A stretch of DNA of 64,000 nt. Origin: Dorea sp. AM10-31 (GTDB lineage: Bacteria > Bacillota > Clostridia > Lachnospirales > Lachnospiraceae). Made by a program: the position numbers and the translations under genes. The notes under the pieces are model-generated. The model worked only from the letters and a program-made list of their open reading frames with translations, was not told the origin of the DNA and did no database searches. This document shows, in pieces, positions 8,592 through 17,285 of this stretch. How positions within the stretch are numbered: position 1 is the first letter of the stretch; each line of letters begins with the position of its first letter. The stretch spans positions 372,001-436,000 of the forward strand of contig NZ_QTUV01000002.1 in NCBI RefSeq assembly GCF_003435815.1, in the 5' to 3' direction.

Positions 8592-9491
8592 TTACTCTTT
8601 TTCAAAGTATTCTCTGACATACTGTATATCCTGACGGACTCGTACCTGCATTTCCTTAATGGAAGAAAATTTATGTTCCGGGCGTCGGAATTCCAGTAAT
8701 TCAATTTTAACGTTTTTTCCGTATGCATCTCCGCTATATCCATATAAATAACTCTCGATCAGCACTTTGTTTTCATCTGATACGGTTGGCTTGACTCCGA
8801 TATTGGATATTGCGCCATAAACTTCCCCATCAATATAAACACGGCTTACATACACTCCTTTTGGCGGCAGTACTTTATGCGCCGGCCATTCTACATTACA
8901 TGTGGGAAATCCCAACTCACTTCCCAGATGTTTTCCATGTTTTACAATTCCTTCTACCGGGTATGGATATGTCAGAAGGTAATTCGCGGTTGTAATGCTT
9001 CCATCTTTGACCAGACTCTTAATAAAACTGCTACTGATCTCCCGATGCTTAAACCGTGCTTTTTCAACTACGATTGCCTTATAATGATATTTTTCGGCAT
9101 ACGCCTCCAGCATATGCGCATCGCCTTCTTTTCCATATCCAAAATGAAAATCAGTCCCTACAACCACATATTCAGCATGAAAAACACCCTTTATAACCTT
9201 TTTAATAAAATCTTCCGCACTCATGTGCCGGAGTTCATCTGAAAACGGACATTCCACAAGATAGTCTATTTTGCCGTCCATTCTTTCTCTTCTCTCATCC
9301 GGAGTCATAAGAATGTCTTTTTTATTCATCTCAAATGCACACAAAACACTTTTTATATTTCCATTTGTGCAGCATCTGAGCACTTCTTCAACTAACTTCT
9401 GGTGGCCCTTATGCACTCCGTCAAACTTTCCAAAGGTCACTGCTGACTTTTCGGTTTCTGTATATTCATTCAGACCTTCTATATATTGCAT
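8592..9491 (-). CDS. ribF: Bifunctional riboflavin kinase / FAD synthetase
   Basis: Converts riboflavin to FMN and then to FAD in the cytosol. The N-terminal FMN adenylyltransferase domain carries GKFDGVHKGHQKLV near residues 22-35. The C-terminal riboflavin kinase domain includes KHGKHLGSELGFPTCNV, with the GFPTxN binding motif. The frame reaches 9506, but ATG 9491 has AGAGGA at proper spacing and is preferred, giving 299 residues (family about 310). It is the last gene of the nusA-infB cluster, following truB by 18 bases, as in many Firmicutes. Confidence 0.94.
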   Translation of the reverse strand: MQYIEGLNEYTETEKSAVTFGKFDGVHKGHQKLVEEVLRCCTNGNIKSVLCAFEMNKKDILMTPDERRERMDGKIDYLVECPFSDELRHMSAEDFIKKVIKGVFHAEYVVVGTDFHFGYGKEGDAHMLEAYAEKYHYKAIVVEKARFKHREISSSFIKSLVKDGSITTANYLLTYPYPVEGIVKHGKHLGSELGFPTCNVEWPAHKVLPPKGVYVSRVYIDGEVYGAISNIGVKPTVSDENKVLIESYLYGYSGDAYGKNVKIELLEFRRPEHKFSSIKEMQVRVRQDIQYVREYFEKE

Positions 9492-9509
9492 ATTTTTTCC
9501 TCTCATGTT

Positions 9510-10430
9510 CTATACATCCGGCGTATAAAACATTTTTACAAGTTTGTATTTATTTTCGCTTTTCTTATAATCGTACAGACCGATAAACTCCTCCTTTGAA
9601 TTGTAGATCCTCACTCTGTGAACGTCCGAAATGCTGTGCCCGTCTGGCACATCCCCCACTGCATCCTTCGGAAGTGCGTTACCATTATATGCGAATTTGT
9701 CCCATTTTTCCGTCACACACAATGCCGGATAGTGTGCAAACATTGCGTCGACCGGTGTTATGATTTCAGAAAGTCTGCCGTCTGCCACAAAATTTTCCAC
9801 TTCTGCAAGCGTCTTCGCTTCCGTGAGCATAAATGAACTCACCTTTGTACGGACAAGCTCTTCCATACAGCCGCCGCATCCTAACTTCGCACCGATATCA
9901 TTGCAAAGCGTACGGATATACGTGCCTTTGGAACAGTGCACCCGCATCTTCACATGCGGCAGATCCATTTCCAGAATATCAATAGAAAAAATTTCAACAT
10001 TCCGCGGTTTTCTCTCCACTGTCTTTCCTTCTCTTGCAAGCTCATAGAGCTTCTTTCCACCAATCTTAATTGCCGAATACATCGGCGGAGTCTGCGCATA
10101 AGCACCGACAAAAGAAGCCACCACACTTCTTACATCTGCCTCTGTCACAGTACCGGTCTGCTTTTCACTCAGTACAGTTCCGGATATATCCTGTGTATCT
10201 GTTTCCCGCCCAAGCAGCAGTACCGTTTCGTATGTTTTATCTTTGTCTGTTAAAAGATCACATAATTTTGTTGCTTTACCAAAGCAGACCGGCAGCACAC
10301 CGGTCGCATCCGGATCCAGTGTTCCTGTGTGTCCGATTTTCTTCTGCCCGACAATTCTGCGTAATTTTGCAACGACATCATGTGATGTATAGCCTTTTTC
10401 TTTGTAAATATTTATAATGCCATGAATCAT
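9510..10430 (-). CDS. truB: tRNA pseudouridine(55) synthase
   Basis: Isomerises U55 in the T loop of tRNAs. 306 residues, the family size. The catalytic aspartate is D39 in GHTGTLDPDATG; the KMYSAIK-like stretch appears as PPMYSAIKIGGKKLYELAR (about 115-133). A C-terminal PUA-like region (about 250-300) is present. The start lies two bases after the nrnA stop, indicating cotranscription in the rimP-to-ribF operon. Confidence 0.95.
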   Translation of the reverse strand: MIHGIINIYKEKGYTSHDVVAKLRRIVGQKKIGHTGTLDPDATGVLPVCFGKATKLCDLLTDKDKTYETVLLLGRETDTQDISGTVLSEKQTGTVTEADVRSVVASFVGAYAQTPPMYSAIKIGGKKLYELAREGKTVERKPRNVEIFSIDILEMDLPHVKMRVHCSKGTYIRTLCNDIGAKLGCGGCMEELVRTKVSSFMLTEAKTLAEVENFVADGRLSEIITPVDAMFAHYPALCVTEKWDKFAYNGNALPKDAVGDVPDGHSISDVHRVRIYNSKEEFIGLYDYKKSENKYKLVKMFYTPDV

Positions 10431-10432
10431 AG

Positions 10433-11389
10433 TTACTCCTCAAGCTGCGCTACAATCTGTGCGGAGACATTGTTCAACACATCAAACGGCTGACCTGTCA
10501 TTGTAAAGCCTGCCGCTTTTTTATGTCCGCCGCCGCCAAAATACTGTGCGATCTTGCTGACATCCACATCGTCATTCGAGCGGAGACTGACTTTGAATTC
10601 ATTCAGCTTTAATTCATACATGAAAATCGCAACTTTTGTATCTTTTGTATTGCGCAACTGACTTACGATTCCTTCCAGATCTTTCGGTTTTACACCATAG
10701 AATTCCATCTCTTTCTGCCGCACATAAGTTGCAATGCACTGTCCATCCAGGAGAAGGATACTCTCTAAGAGTGCACGTCCTAAAATCTGGTTCTGGTTGT
10801 ATGTTTTTTCATAAAATGTATCATGAATAATCTCCGGCGCATCGATTCCTTTTTCCATCAGTACTGCCGCCGCCCGCATCGTATCCGGTGAAGTGCAGGA
10901 ATACTGGAATACACCGGTATCGTGTACGATTCCAAGATACAACGCTTCTGCCGTCTCTTTGCTGATACGCTTCTTATCCAGCAGTTCATACACCAGTTCC
11001 GATGTAGAACTTGCATCCGGCCGGATCACATTATCCATCGCAAAGCTTACATTGCTGATGTGATGATCCACACAGAATGTGTGTGCTGCCTGTTCAAAAA
11101 GCGGTGCTGAAAATCCAAGTCTTCCCTTATCTCCACAATCCAGGCAGATAAAGAGATCATAGACTTTATTCTCCGGGATTTCTGAACGGATTTCCTCAAT
11201 TCCTTTCAGGAATTGAAAAGAATCTGGGATTTCTTCCAGATATACCGTCACTTTTTTATCTGGATAATTCTCAATGATATACTGACGCAGTCCCATACAG
11301 GAACCTACACAGTCTCCGTCCGGTCTTACATGACCACCGATTGCGATTTCTTTTGCTCCGCTCAGTATCTTATTCAGCATCTTCGTCAC
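10433..11389 (-). CDS. nrnA: DHH/DHHA1 phosphoesterase, nanoRNase/pAp phosphatase
   Basis: Degrades short RNA oligonucleotides and dephosphorylates 3'-phosphoadenosine 5'-phosphate. 318 residues with a DHH domain (metal-binding GGHVRPDGDCVGS at 18-30; DHH at 108-110) and a DHHA1 domain ending in the GGGGHKKAAGF substrate-binding loop (about 285-295). It overlaps rbfA by 20 bases. The position between rbfA and truB is the usual one in Clostridia and fits a role in RNA turnover linked to translation. Confidence 0.93.
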   Translation of the reverse strand: MTKMLNKILSGAKEIAIGGHVRPDGDCVGSCMGLRQYIIENYPDKKVTVYLEEIPDSFQFLKGIEEIRSEIPENKVYDLFICLDCGDKGRLGFSAPLFEQAAHTFCVDHHISNVSFAMDNVIRPDASSTSELVYELLDKKRISKETAEALYLGIVHDTGVFQYSCTSPDTMRAAAVLMEKGIDAPEIIHDTFYEKTYNQNQILGRALLESILLLDGQCIATYVRQKEMEFYGVKPKDLEGIVSQLRNTKDTKVAIFMYELKLNEFKVSLRSNDDVDVSKIAQYFGGGGHKKAAGFTMTGQPFDVLNNVSAQIVAQLEE

Positions 11390-11753
11390 CTTCTGTTTTC
11401 ATTCCTTTTGTCACTTCATCGATCTTTTTGGACATATTTACACCATATTCGATCGACTGATCCAGAACAAATGTAATCTCCGGTGTGTTGCGCATATTTA
11501 ATGTATGCGCAAGCTCCCGGCGGATATAACCTTCTGCACTCTGTAAACCTTCCAGTGTATCTTTCTGTGCTTTTTCATCACCGAGCACACTGATATAGGC
11601 TTTACAAGTCTTAAGATCCGGTGCGACTTCTGCCGCAACAACAGAAGTCCATGGAGCAACTCTCGGATCTTTGAGCCCGCCCCGGATAATACTACTTAAT
11701 TCGCGCTGTACTTCTGTATTTACTCTTGTATTCTTAATGCTACGTTTTCTCAA
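11370..11753 (-). CDS. rbfA: Ribosome-binding factor A
   Basis: A protein of 127 residues of the KH-like RbfA fold, which binds the 30S subunit and helps mature the 5' end of 16S rRNA. Conserved features include the N-terminal basic segment (KRSIKNTRVNTEVQREL), the LKDPRV motif (about 32-37) and the APDLKTCKAYISVLG strand (about 49-63). It lies 20 bases after infB and overlaps nrnA, with an acidic C-terminal tail. Length is within the usual 115-130. Confidence 0.95.
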   Translation of the reverse strand: MRKRSIKNTRVNTEVQRELSSIIRGGLKDPRVAPWTSVVAAEVAPDLKTCKAYISVLGDEKAQKDTLEGLQSAEGYIRRELAHTLNMRNTPEITFVLDQSIEYGVNMSKKIDEVTKGMKTEGDEDAE

Positions 11754-11773
11754 ATTGCTCTCCTCTTTTCTTC

Positions 11774-14530
11774 CTATCTAGGAATCTCAACCATCTTGAA
11801 TGCTTCTACAAGATCGCCTTCTTTTACATCATTGAAGTTTGCAAATACGAAACCACACTCATAGCCTGCTCTGACTTCTTTCACGTCATCTTTGAAACGT
11901 TTAAGGGAAGCAAGTGCACCTTCAAATACGACAATGCCATCTCTTGTGATACGCACAGAACAGTCTCTTTCAAATGTTCCATCCAGTACATAAGATCCTG
12001 CGATCGTACCAACACCGGATGCTTTGAACAGCTGACGTACTTCTGCATGGCCAAGTACTTTTTCTTCAAATACCGGATCCAGAAGTCCTTTCATGGCTGC
12101 TTCCACATCTTCGATCGCATTGTAGATGACACGATACAGACGGATATCTACACCTTCACGGTCTGCGGTTTCTTTTGCTGTTGCATCCGGACGTACATTA
12201 AATCCTATGATGATCGCGTTAGATGCAGATGCAAGGCTTACATCAGATTCATTGACCGCACCAACACCGCCATGGATGATTTTTACAACAACTTCATCAT
12301 TGGAAAGTTTCAGAAGACTCTGTTTGATTGCTTCTACAGATCCCTGTACGTCTGCTTTTACAACGATGTTTAATTCTTTTAAGTTACCTTCCTGAATCTG
12401 GTTGAACAGATCATCCAGAGACAGTTTTGATTTTGTTTCTTCCAGAAGTTTTACTTTGCTCTGTGAAATAAATGTCTCAGCAAAGTTTCTTGCTTCTTTA
12501 TCATTTGCACATCCGACAAATACTTCTCCGGCATTCGGTACATCATTGAGTCCGAGAATCTCTACCGGCACAGACGGACCTGCTTCTTTGACGCGGCGTC
12601 CTTTGTCGTCCATCATTGCTCTGACTTTACCATGTGAAGATCCTGCTGCGATCGCATCTCCGACACGCAGTGTTCCTTTCTGTACAAGGACTGTTGAAAC
12701 CGGACCTCTTCCTTTGTCGAGCTGTGCTTCTAGGACAAGTCCTCTTGCACGTCTGTTTGGATTTGCCTTTAATTCCATTACTTCTGCAGTCAGTACGATC
12801 ATTTCCATCAGATCTTCCAGACCTTCTCCTGTCTTTGCAGATACCGGGACAAAAATTGTGCTTCCGCCCCAGTCTTCCGGAATCAGTTCATACTCTGTCA
12901 TTTCCTGTTTTACTCGCTCGATATTAGCGCTTGGTTTATCGATCTTATTAACTGCAACGATGATCTCAACACCGGCTGCTTTCGCATGGTTGATTGCTTC
13001 TACTGTCTGCGGCATTACACCATCATCTGCTGCTACAACAAGGATTGCGATATCTGTAGAGCTTGCTCCACGCATACGCATTGCTGTAAACGCCTCATGT
13101 CCCGGTGTGTCAAGGAATGTGATCTTCTCACCTTTAACATCTACGACATAAGCACCGATATGCTGGGTGATTCCTCCGGCCTCGCCGCCTATTACATTCG
13201 TATGACGGATTGCATCCAGAAGAGAAGTTTTACCGTGGTCAACGTGTCCCATAACACATACAACCGGCGGACGTTTTTTCATCTTCTTCTCATCTTCTTC
13301 CTCTTCTTTTAAGAGTTCTTCGATAACATCCACAACTTCTTCTTTTTCACATAATACATCAAATTCCAGCGCGATCTCTTCTGCTGTATCATAATCGATC
13401 TCCTGGTTGACTGTTACAACTTTGCCCTGCATAAACAGCTTTTTAACAATCACAGAAGGGACAACTTTCATCTTGTCAGCAAGCTCTTTGATCGTCAGAA
13501 CTTCCGGAATTACGATAGACTTAATCTCTTCTTCCTGTTTCTGCTCCTTCGGCTGTGGTTTCTGCATTGGCTTCTTGTTATTCTTTGGCATTCTTTCTTC
13601 TTCATCACGGCGGTAATCTTTTTTCTTATGCTCATCCTTGCCTTTGCCCTTGTTACTTCTCTGCGGCTTCTGTGTCGGTGCCTCAGGTGCCGGAATTGAA
13701 GGTCCGTTATTTCTTCTGTCATTATTTCTTCCGCTGCGGTCGTTTCTTCTATCATTATTTCTTCCGCCACGGTCGTTTCTTCTGTCGTCATTTCTTCCGC
13801 CGCGGTCGTTTCTTCTGTCATCATTTCTTCCGCTGCGGTCATTTCTTCTGTCGTCGTTTCTTCTGTCATTATTTCTTCCGCCACGGTCATTTCTTCTGTC
13901 ATCATTTCTTCCGTTGCGGTCGTTTCTTCTGTCATCATTTCTTCCGCCGCGGTCATTTCTGTTATCGTTACGACCGCTTCTATCACCGCGCTCTGATCTT
14001 GTTGTACGCTCAGAATTCGGTCTGTCGTTATTTACACGTTTCTCGTTATTCTTCACTACTTTTTCTTCTCTCTTTTCTTTATTCTCTTCCTTTATCTCCG
14101 TTTTCACTGCCTGTTTCTCTGCTGTCTTCACTTCTGCTGCTTTGGCTTTCTCAGCTGTTTTAACTCTCTCTTCTGTCTTCGGTGCTTCCGGTTTTACCGA
14201 TCCTTTTGCCGGTCTTCCGTTGTTCACTTGCATCGGACGCCCCTGGGGCATGGTCTGCTTCGTCCCCTGACGTCTTCCATGCTTATTGCCATTCTGTGTA
14301 TTCTGCGGCCGGAATACATGAACAATATTTTTCTTTTTCGGTGCTTCACCGGATTCCCCCTCAGATTTCCGGTTCTTACTGAAATGTTCTTTTACCTGAC
14401 CGGCAGCAGTCTCTTCCAGTGCACTCATGTGATTTTTCACTTCTATTTTTTTGCTCTCCAGGAACTCCAGTACATCCTTACTCTGTACATTCAGCTCCTT
14501 AGCTAATTCATATACTTTGATTTTTGCCAT
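11774..14530 (-). CDS. infB: Translation initiation factor IF-2 with a long repetitive N-terminal region
   Basis: GTPase that positions fMet-tRNA on the 30S subunit. 918 residues, longer than most. Order: IF2_N-like segment (1-50), charged linker, an Arg/Asn/Asp-rich repeat (181-275), a second IF2_N (about 340-390), the G domain with GHVDHGKTS at 428-436, DTPGHEAF and NKID, then domains II-IV ending [11 protein letters not shown]. The ATG 14530 start is preceded by AGGAGG. The repeat region accounts for the extra length; such linkers vary widely between species and are not needed for the catalytic core. Confidence 0.96.
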   Translation of the reverse strand: MAKIKVYELAKELNVQSKDVLEFLESKKIEVKNHMSALEETAAGQVKEHFSKNRKSEGESGEAPKKKNIVHVFRPQNTQNGNKHGRRQGTKQTMPQGRPMQVNNGRPAKGSVKPEAPKTEERVKTAEKAKAAEVKTAEKQAVKTEIKEENKEKREEKVVKNNEKRVNNDRPNSERTTRSERGDRSGRNDNRNDRGGRNDDRRNDRNGRNDDRRNDRGGRNNDRRNDDRRNDRSGRNDDRRNDRGGRNDDRRNDRGGRNNDRRNDRSGRNNDRRNNGPSIPAPEAPTQKPQRSNKGKGKDEHKKKDYRRDEEERMPKNNKKPMQKPQPKEQKQEEEIKSIVIPEVLTIKELADKMKVVPSVIVKKLFMQGKVVTVNQEIDYDTAEEIALEFDVLCEKEEVVDVIEELLKEEEEDEKKMKKRPPVVCVMGHVDHGKTSLLDAIRHTNVIGGEAGGITQHIGAYVVDVKGEKITFLDTPGHEAFTAMRMRGASSTDIAILVVAADDGVMPQTVEAINHAKAAGVEIIVAVNKIDKPSANIERVKQEMTEYELIPEDWGGSTIFVPVSAKTGEGLEDLMEMIVLTAEVMELKANPNRRARGLVLEAQLDKGRGPVSTVLVQKGTLRVGDAIAAGSSHGKVRAMMDDKGRRVKEAGPSVPVEILGLNDVPNAGEVFVGCANDKEARNFAETFISQSKVKLLEETKSKLSLDDLFNQIQEGNLKELNIVVKADVQGSVEAIKQSLLKLSNDEVVVKIIHGGVGAVNESDVSLASASNAIIIGFNVRPDATAKETADREGVDIRLYRVIYNAIEDVEAAMKGLLDPVFEEKVLGHAEVRQLFKASGVGTIAGSYVLDGTFERDCSVRITRDGIVVFEGALASLKRFKDDVKEVRAGYECGFVFANFNDVKEGDLVEAFKMVEIPR
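13706..13990 (-). repeat. 33-bp imperfect tandem repeat inside infB ([11 protein letters not shown] units)
   Basis: About eight imperfect copies of an 11-residue unit, [GSN]GRN[DN]DRRNDR, occupy IF-2 residues 181-275. The plus strand shows the matching ttcttctgtcatcatttc-like repeats. Alternating positive and negative residues with Gly/Asn predict a disordered segment. Copy number probably varies between strains. Confidence 0.9.
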
Positions 14531-14554
14531 ATATTAACTACCTCCTTTATGCAA

Positions 14555-14869
14555 TTATTCTTCTTCCGTTTCCAGATGTCTGCGAATTCCCTTTGCAAGA
14601 CCTTCATCCAGAATTGCAAGGGATGCACGAAATTCTTTTCCCATTGCATGCCCTAAGGTATCTTTATCTTTGTAAAAATAAATCGGTACCTGATAAAATT
14701 CACACATATTGCGGAATTTCTTCTTTGTATTCTCAGACGCATCTCCTGCTACGATCACAAGATATGCTCTTGCGGATTTTACTTCCTTTTCTGTACTGAA
14801 CTCACCACTGGCAACTTTTCCGGCTTTTGTAGCAAGCCCAATCATTGACAATGCTTTACTGTGACTCAA
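14555..14869 (-). CDS. ylxQ: L7Ae/L30e-family ribosomal protein YlxQ
   Basis: An L7Ae-fold RNA-binding protein of unknown exact role, standard between rnpM (ylxR) and infB. The open frame runs back to 15031 but most of that is an off-frame overlap with ylxR. I prefer TTG 14869, preceded by AAGGAG and GGAG, giving 104 residues starting [M]SHSKALSMIGLATKAG, the usual N-terminus; ATG 14845 is the fallback. The TTG start overlaps the ylxR end by 14 bases. GEFSTEKEVKSARAYLVIVA is the conserved RNA-contact region. Confidence 0.85.
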   Translation of the reverse strand: MSHSKALSMIGLATKAGKVASGEFSTEKEVKSARAYLVIVAGDASENTKKKFRNMCEFYQVPIYFYKDKDTLGHAMGKEFRASLAILDEGLAKGIRRHLETEEE

Positions 14870-15134
14870 GATGCTCCATCTCCTTTTCCAGCGACTCATA
14901 CACTTCTTTCGGAATTGCCTGCTTAAAAGAACGCTCCAGTCCTTTGCTCTTAATTGCCTGTGACAGGCACTCTCTGTTCGGACAAATATACGCTCCTCTG
15001 CCATTCTTCTTGCCGGTTGCATCCAGAACAAATTCCTGTTCAGAAGTACGGATTACCCGGATCATCTCTTTTTTATTCTTCATTTCCCGGCATCCTACGC
15101 ACTGACGCATAGGTATTTTTTTATTCGCGCTCAA
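14856..15134 (-). CDS. rnpM: YlxR/RnpM family protein
   Basis: A 92-residue protein with the YlxR signature: RQCVGCREMKNKKEMIRVIR (about 9-28) and a second GRGAYIC motif (about 45-51). Formerly DUF448; in Bacillus it was reported to bind and modulate RNase P RNA (RnpM), and earlier work describes nucleic acid binding. It sits between nusA and ylxQ as in nearly all Firmicutes. The start ATG is 8 bases after the nusA stop. The gene for the presumed RNA partner, rnpB, is in the same window at 55565-55911. Confidence 0.93.
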   Translation of the reverse strand: MSANKKIPMRQCVGCREMKNKKEMIRVIRTSEQEFVLDATGKKNGRGAYICPNRECLSQAIKSKGLERSFKQAIPKEVYESLEKEMEHLESQ

Positions 15135-15142
15135 ACAATCAC

Positions 15143-16336
15143 CTATTCTTCTGTTTCACTGATTTCTTCCGGTTTCTCAGTTTCTTCTACAAGATCCAGA
15201 TCTATATCTACATCTGCGGTCTCTTCTTCGTATCCGTCTTCCACTTCTTCTTCAAAGACACCTTCGCTCAGTTCCATATAGTTTTCCGGAAGTTCTCCTG
15301 ATTCAATTGCCTGTGTTTCACTCTTAATATCAATTTTATAACCGGTCAGCCTTGCCGCCAGCCTTGCATTCTGTCCTTCTTTACCGATTGCAAGTGAGAG
15401 CTGGTAATCCGGCACGATCACGCTTGCGACCTTCTCATCCGGATCTGCCATTACGGAAATAACTTTCGCCGGGCTTAAAGCATTCTCGATCAGGATTGCC
15501 GGGTTGTCACTCCAGTTGATAATATCGATTTTCTCACCGCGGAGTTCATTTACGATTGCATTAACTCTTGCACCGTTCATTCCGACACAGGCTCCTACCG
15601 GATCAACATCCGGATCATTGGACCATACAGCAATCTTTGTTCTGCTTCCGGCTTCTCTTGCAATACTCTTGATCTCTACAATACCATCTTTTACTTCTGT
15701 TACTTCTGATTCAAAGAGACGTTTTACAAGTTCCGGATGTGTACGGGATACAAGGATCTTCGGTCCCTTCGTTGTATTCTTAACTTCTACGATATATAAT
15801 TTGATTCTCTCTGTCGGTTTGAATACTTCACCTTTTACCTGCTCATTCTCTGTCAGCATCGCATCTGCTTTACCAAGATTAATACTCACATTCTTGCCAA
15901 CATAACGCTGTACGATACCTGTTACGATATCTTTTTCTTTCTCAAAGTACTGATCATATACAACTTTCCTCTCTTCTTCACGAATTTTCTGAAGAATCAG
16001 GTTCTTGGCATTCTGTGTTGCAATTCTTCCAAATGATTTGGATTCGATCGGTACATGTACGATATCTCCAATGTCATATTTACCATCCATCTTTCTTGCA
16101 TCTTCCAGACTGATCTGTTCCAACGTATCTTCTACATCTTCCACAACTTCTTTCTCAGCATAGAGCTGGTAATCACAGGATTCACGATCCATGATCACTT
16201 TAATGTTATCAGCCTTGCCAAAATGACTCTTGCAGGCATTCAGCAGCGAATTTTCGATTGCATCTAACAGACTCTCTTTGCTGATATCCTTTTCTTTCTC
16301 TAAAATATTCAACGCTTCTAATAATTCTGTGTTCAT
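15143..16336 (-). CDS. nusA: Transcription termination/antitermination protein NusA
   Basis: Binds RNA polymerase and nascent RNA, modulating pausing, termination and antitermination. 397 residues: N-terminal polymerase-binding domain (about 1-125), S1 domain (about 135-200), two KH domains (about 200-345; GACVGMNGARVNAIV and LAIGKEGQNARLAARLTGY). A strongly acidic tail follows instead of the extra C-terminal repeats seen in enterics, which is usual for Firmicutes. It starts 18 bases after rimP and has a good RBS (AGGAGG). Confidence 0.96.
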   Translation of the reverse strand: MNTELLEALNILEKEKDISKESLLDAIENSLLNACKSHFGKADNIKVIMDRESCDYQLYAEKEVVEDVEDTLEQISLEDARKMDGKYDIGDIVHVPIESKSFGRIATQNAKNLILQKIREEERKVVYDQYFEKEKDIVTGIVQRYVGKNVSINLGKADAMLTENEQVKGEVFKPTERIKLYIVEVKNTTKGPKILVSRTHPELVKRLFESEVTEVKDGIVEIKSIAREAGSRTKIAVWSNDPDVDPVGACVGMNGARVNAIVNELRGEKIDIINWSDNPAILIENALSPAKVISVMADPDEKVASVIVPDYQLSLAIGKEGQNARLAARLTGYKIDIKSETQAIESGELPENYMELSEGVFEEEVEDGYEEETADVDIDLDLVEETEKPEEISETEE

Positions 16337-16354
16337 GATTATCCTCCTCCTAAA

Positions 16355-16822
16355 CTAAAAATCGAACGCCTGGCGAATCAGCGCTATCTCGCCTTTTTCA
16401 AATGTTTTCATTGTTTCATCATCAAGCTCAATTGTTACCGTGTCTGCATCGTATGCTTTCAGGATTCCGGTAAATTCTTTGCGCTTATCTATCATACGGT
16501 AAGTACGGATCTCAACTTTCTTATTCAGATTACGTTTGTAATCCTTCTCCTTCTTAAGCGGTCTTCCCAGTCCCGGAGAGCTGATCTCCATAATATAGCT
16601 GTCTTCAATATAATCTTTCTCATCCAGAATGTCTGACAGTCTGCGGCTTACTTTCTCACAGTCATCTACACTGATTCCGCCCGGTTTGTCAATGTAAGCA
16701 CGTAAATACCAGTTGCTTCCTTCTTTCACGTATTCTACATCGACCAGTTCAAATCCATATTCTTCTACGATCGGTGTCAGATATTCTTCTGTCTTCTGTT
16801 CGTAAATTTCTCTTTTTGACAA
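16355..16822 (-). CDS. rimP: Ribosome maturation factor RimP
   Basis: Needed for 30S subunit assembly; first gene of the rimP-nusA-infB operon. The open frame can be read from 16891, but that stretch covers the leader hairpin. TTG 16822 has AAAGGAAG seven bases ahead and gives a normal 155-residue protein starting [M]SKREIYEQKTEEYLTPIVEE. The VDVEYVKEGSNWYLRAYIDK and MEISSPGLGRPLKKEKDY segments identify the family. Confidence 0.92.
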   Translation of the reverse strand: MSKREIYEQKTEEYLTPIVEEYGFELVDVEYVKEGSNWYLRAYIDKPGGISVDDCEKVSRRLSDILDEKDYIEDSYIMEISSPGLGRPLKKEKDYKRNLNKKVEIRTYRMIDKRKEFTGILKAYDADTVTIELDDETMKTFEKGEIALIRQAFDF

Positions 16823-16869
16823 CGCTAAACTTCCTTTCTCTGATTTAAAGTAAGATACTGTAGCAACAA

Positions 16870-16897
16870 AGAAGAGTGAACTTTCGTCCACTCTTCT
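16870..16897 (-). promoter_or_regulatory. Terminator-like hairpin in the rimP-nusA-infB leader
   Basis: Stem AGAAGAGTG-AC with a GAAA-type loop and the matching CACTCTTCT, followed by TTTGTTG on the minus strand. It lies 48 bases before the TTG start of rimP and about 25 bases after the promoter. The shape is that of an attenuator, possibly controlled by NusA or a ribosome assembly protein; no direct evidence. Confidence 0.6.
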
Positions 16898-16927
16898 GTC
16901 ATCGGGTTGCTTATGTTACTATGTGTC

Positions 16928-16956
16928 AGTATAACACTGTTTCCTTTTAAAATCAA
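16928..16956 (-). promoter_or_regulatory. Sigma-A promoter of the rimP-nusA-infB operon
   Basis: On the minus strand TTGATT (16951-16956), 17-base spacer, TATACT (16928-16933). An inverted repeat TTCCTT...AAGGAA overlaps the -35 and spacer and could be an operator. Confidence 0.82.
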
Positions 16957-16980
16957 GGAATTATTTATATTTTGCCTATT

Positions 16981-17281
16981 TTATATACATAATTTGCACG
17001 CATATGTTTTTTCTGTCTCGACTTTACTGTTTTTAGATTGTCCGGAAATCCGATAACTGTACTTCACATTATAAATCCAGAAAACTTCAGGATGATCATA
17101 ACTGAAGGCATCTACTGCATTTTGTGCAATTTCTGAAATCTCTTCTTCCAAATGTATAAAATCTTCATCCTCTTCCAGATTCTCCCAGGCGCTGTTCGAA
17201 TCTAATTGGAATTTGTCCCGCCGGTGATAATAACATCACAGCCAGAGCAATAATAAGTGTTCCTGCAATTCATTTTTTCAT
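16981..17281 (-). pseudogene. Decayed secreted protein gene, N-terminal part of a transglutaminase-like protein
   Basis: Seen by manual translation. ATG 17281 has GGAAGAG ahead (inside the 3' end of nudC), then MKK, an in-frame TGA, then a signal-peptide-like IAGTLIIALAVMLLSPAG in the same frame. A frameshift moves the frame to FQLDSNSAWENLEEDEDFIH and IAQNAVDAFSYDHPEVFWIY, ending at TAA 16981. The AFSYDHPEVFW motif is typical of the N-terminal region of secreted Lachnospiraceae proteins with transglutaminase-like domains. The rest of the protein is absent. So the gene carries a nonsense codon, a frameshift and a deletion. This fills the gap between nudC and rimP. Confidence 0.7.
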
Positions 17282-17285
17282 TCTG

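Noticed and set aside
7924..8634. 236-residue plus-strand frame opposite the Na/phosphate symporter
   Set aside because: Antisense to a gene with conserved QSSxAT motifs; no promoter or RBS.
12402..13151. 249-residue plus-strand frame opposite infB
   Set aside because: Lies over the conserved IF-2 G domain on the other strand; Ser/Thr-rich shadow composition.
13690..13990. Possible CRISPR array
   Set aside because: The repeated units are contiguous without spacers, vary between copies, and encode an in-frame peptide repeat in IF-2.
13510..14270. Repetitive open frames opposite or out of frame with the infB repeat
   Set aside because: They mirror the 33-bp infB repeat in other frames (Thr/Glu/Met or Phe/Ser/Arg repeats) and have no RBS.
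14870..15031. N-terminal extension of the YlxQ frame
   Set aside because: It overlaps the confirmed ylxR gene in another frame and gives Arg/Trp-rich sequence unlike YlxQ; the TTG start at 14869 fits the family.
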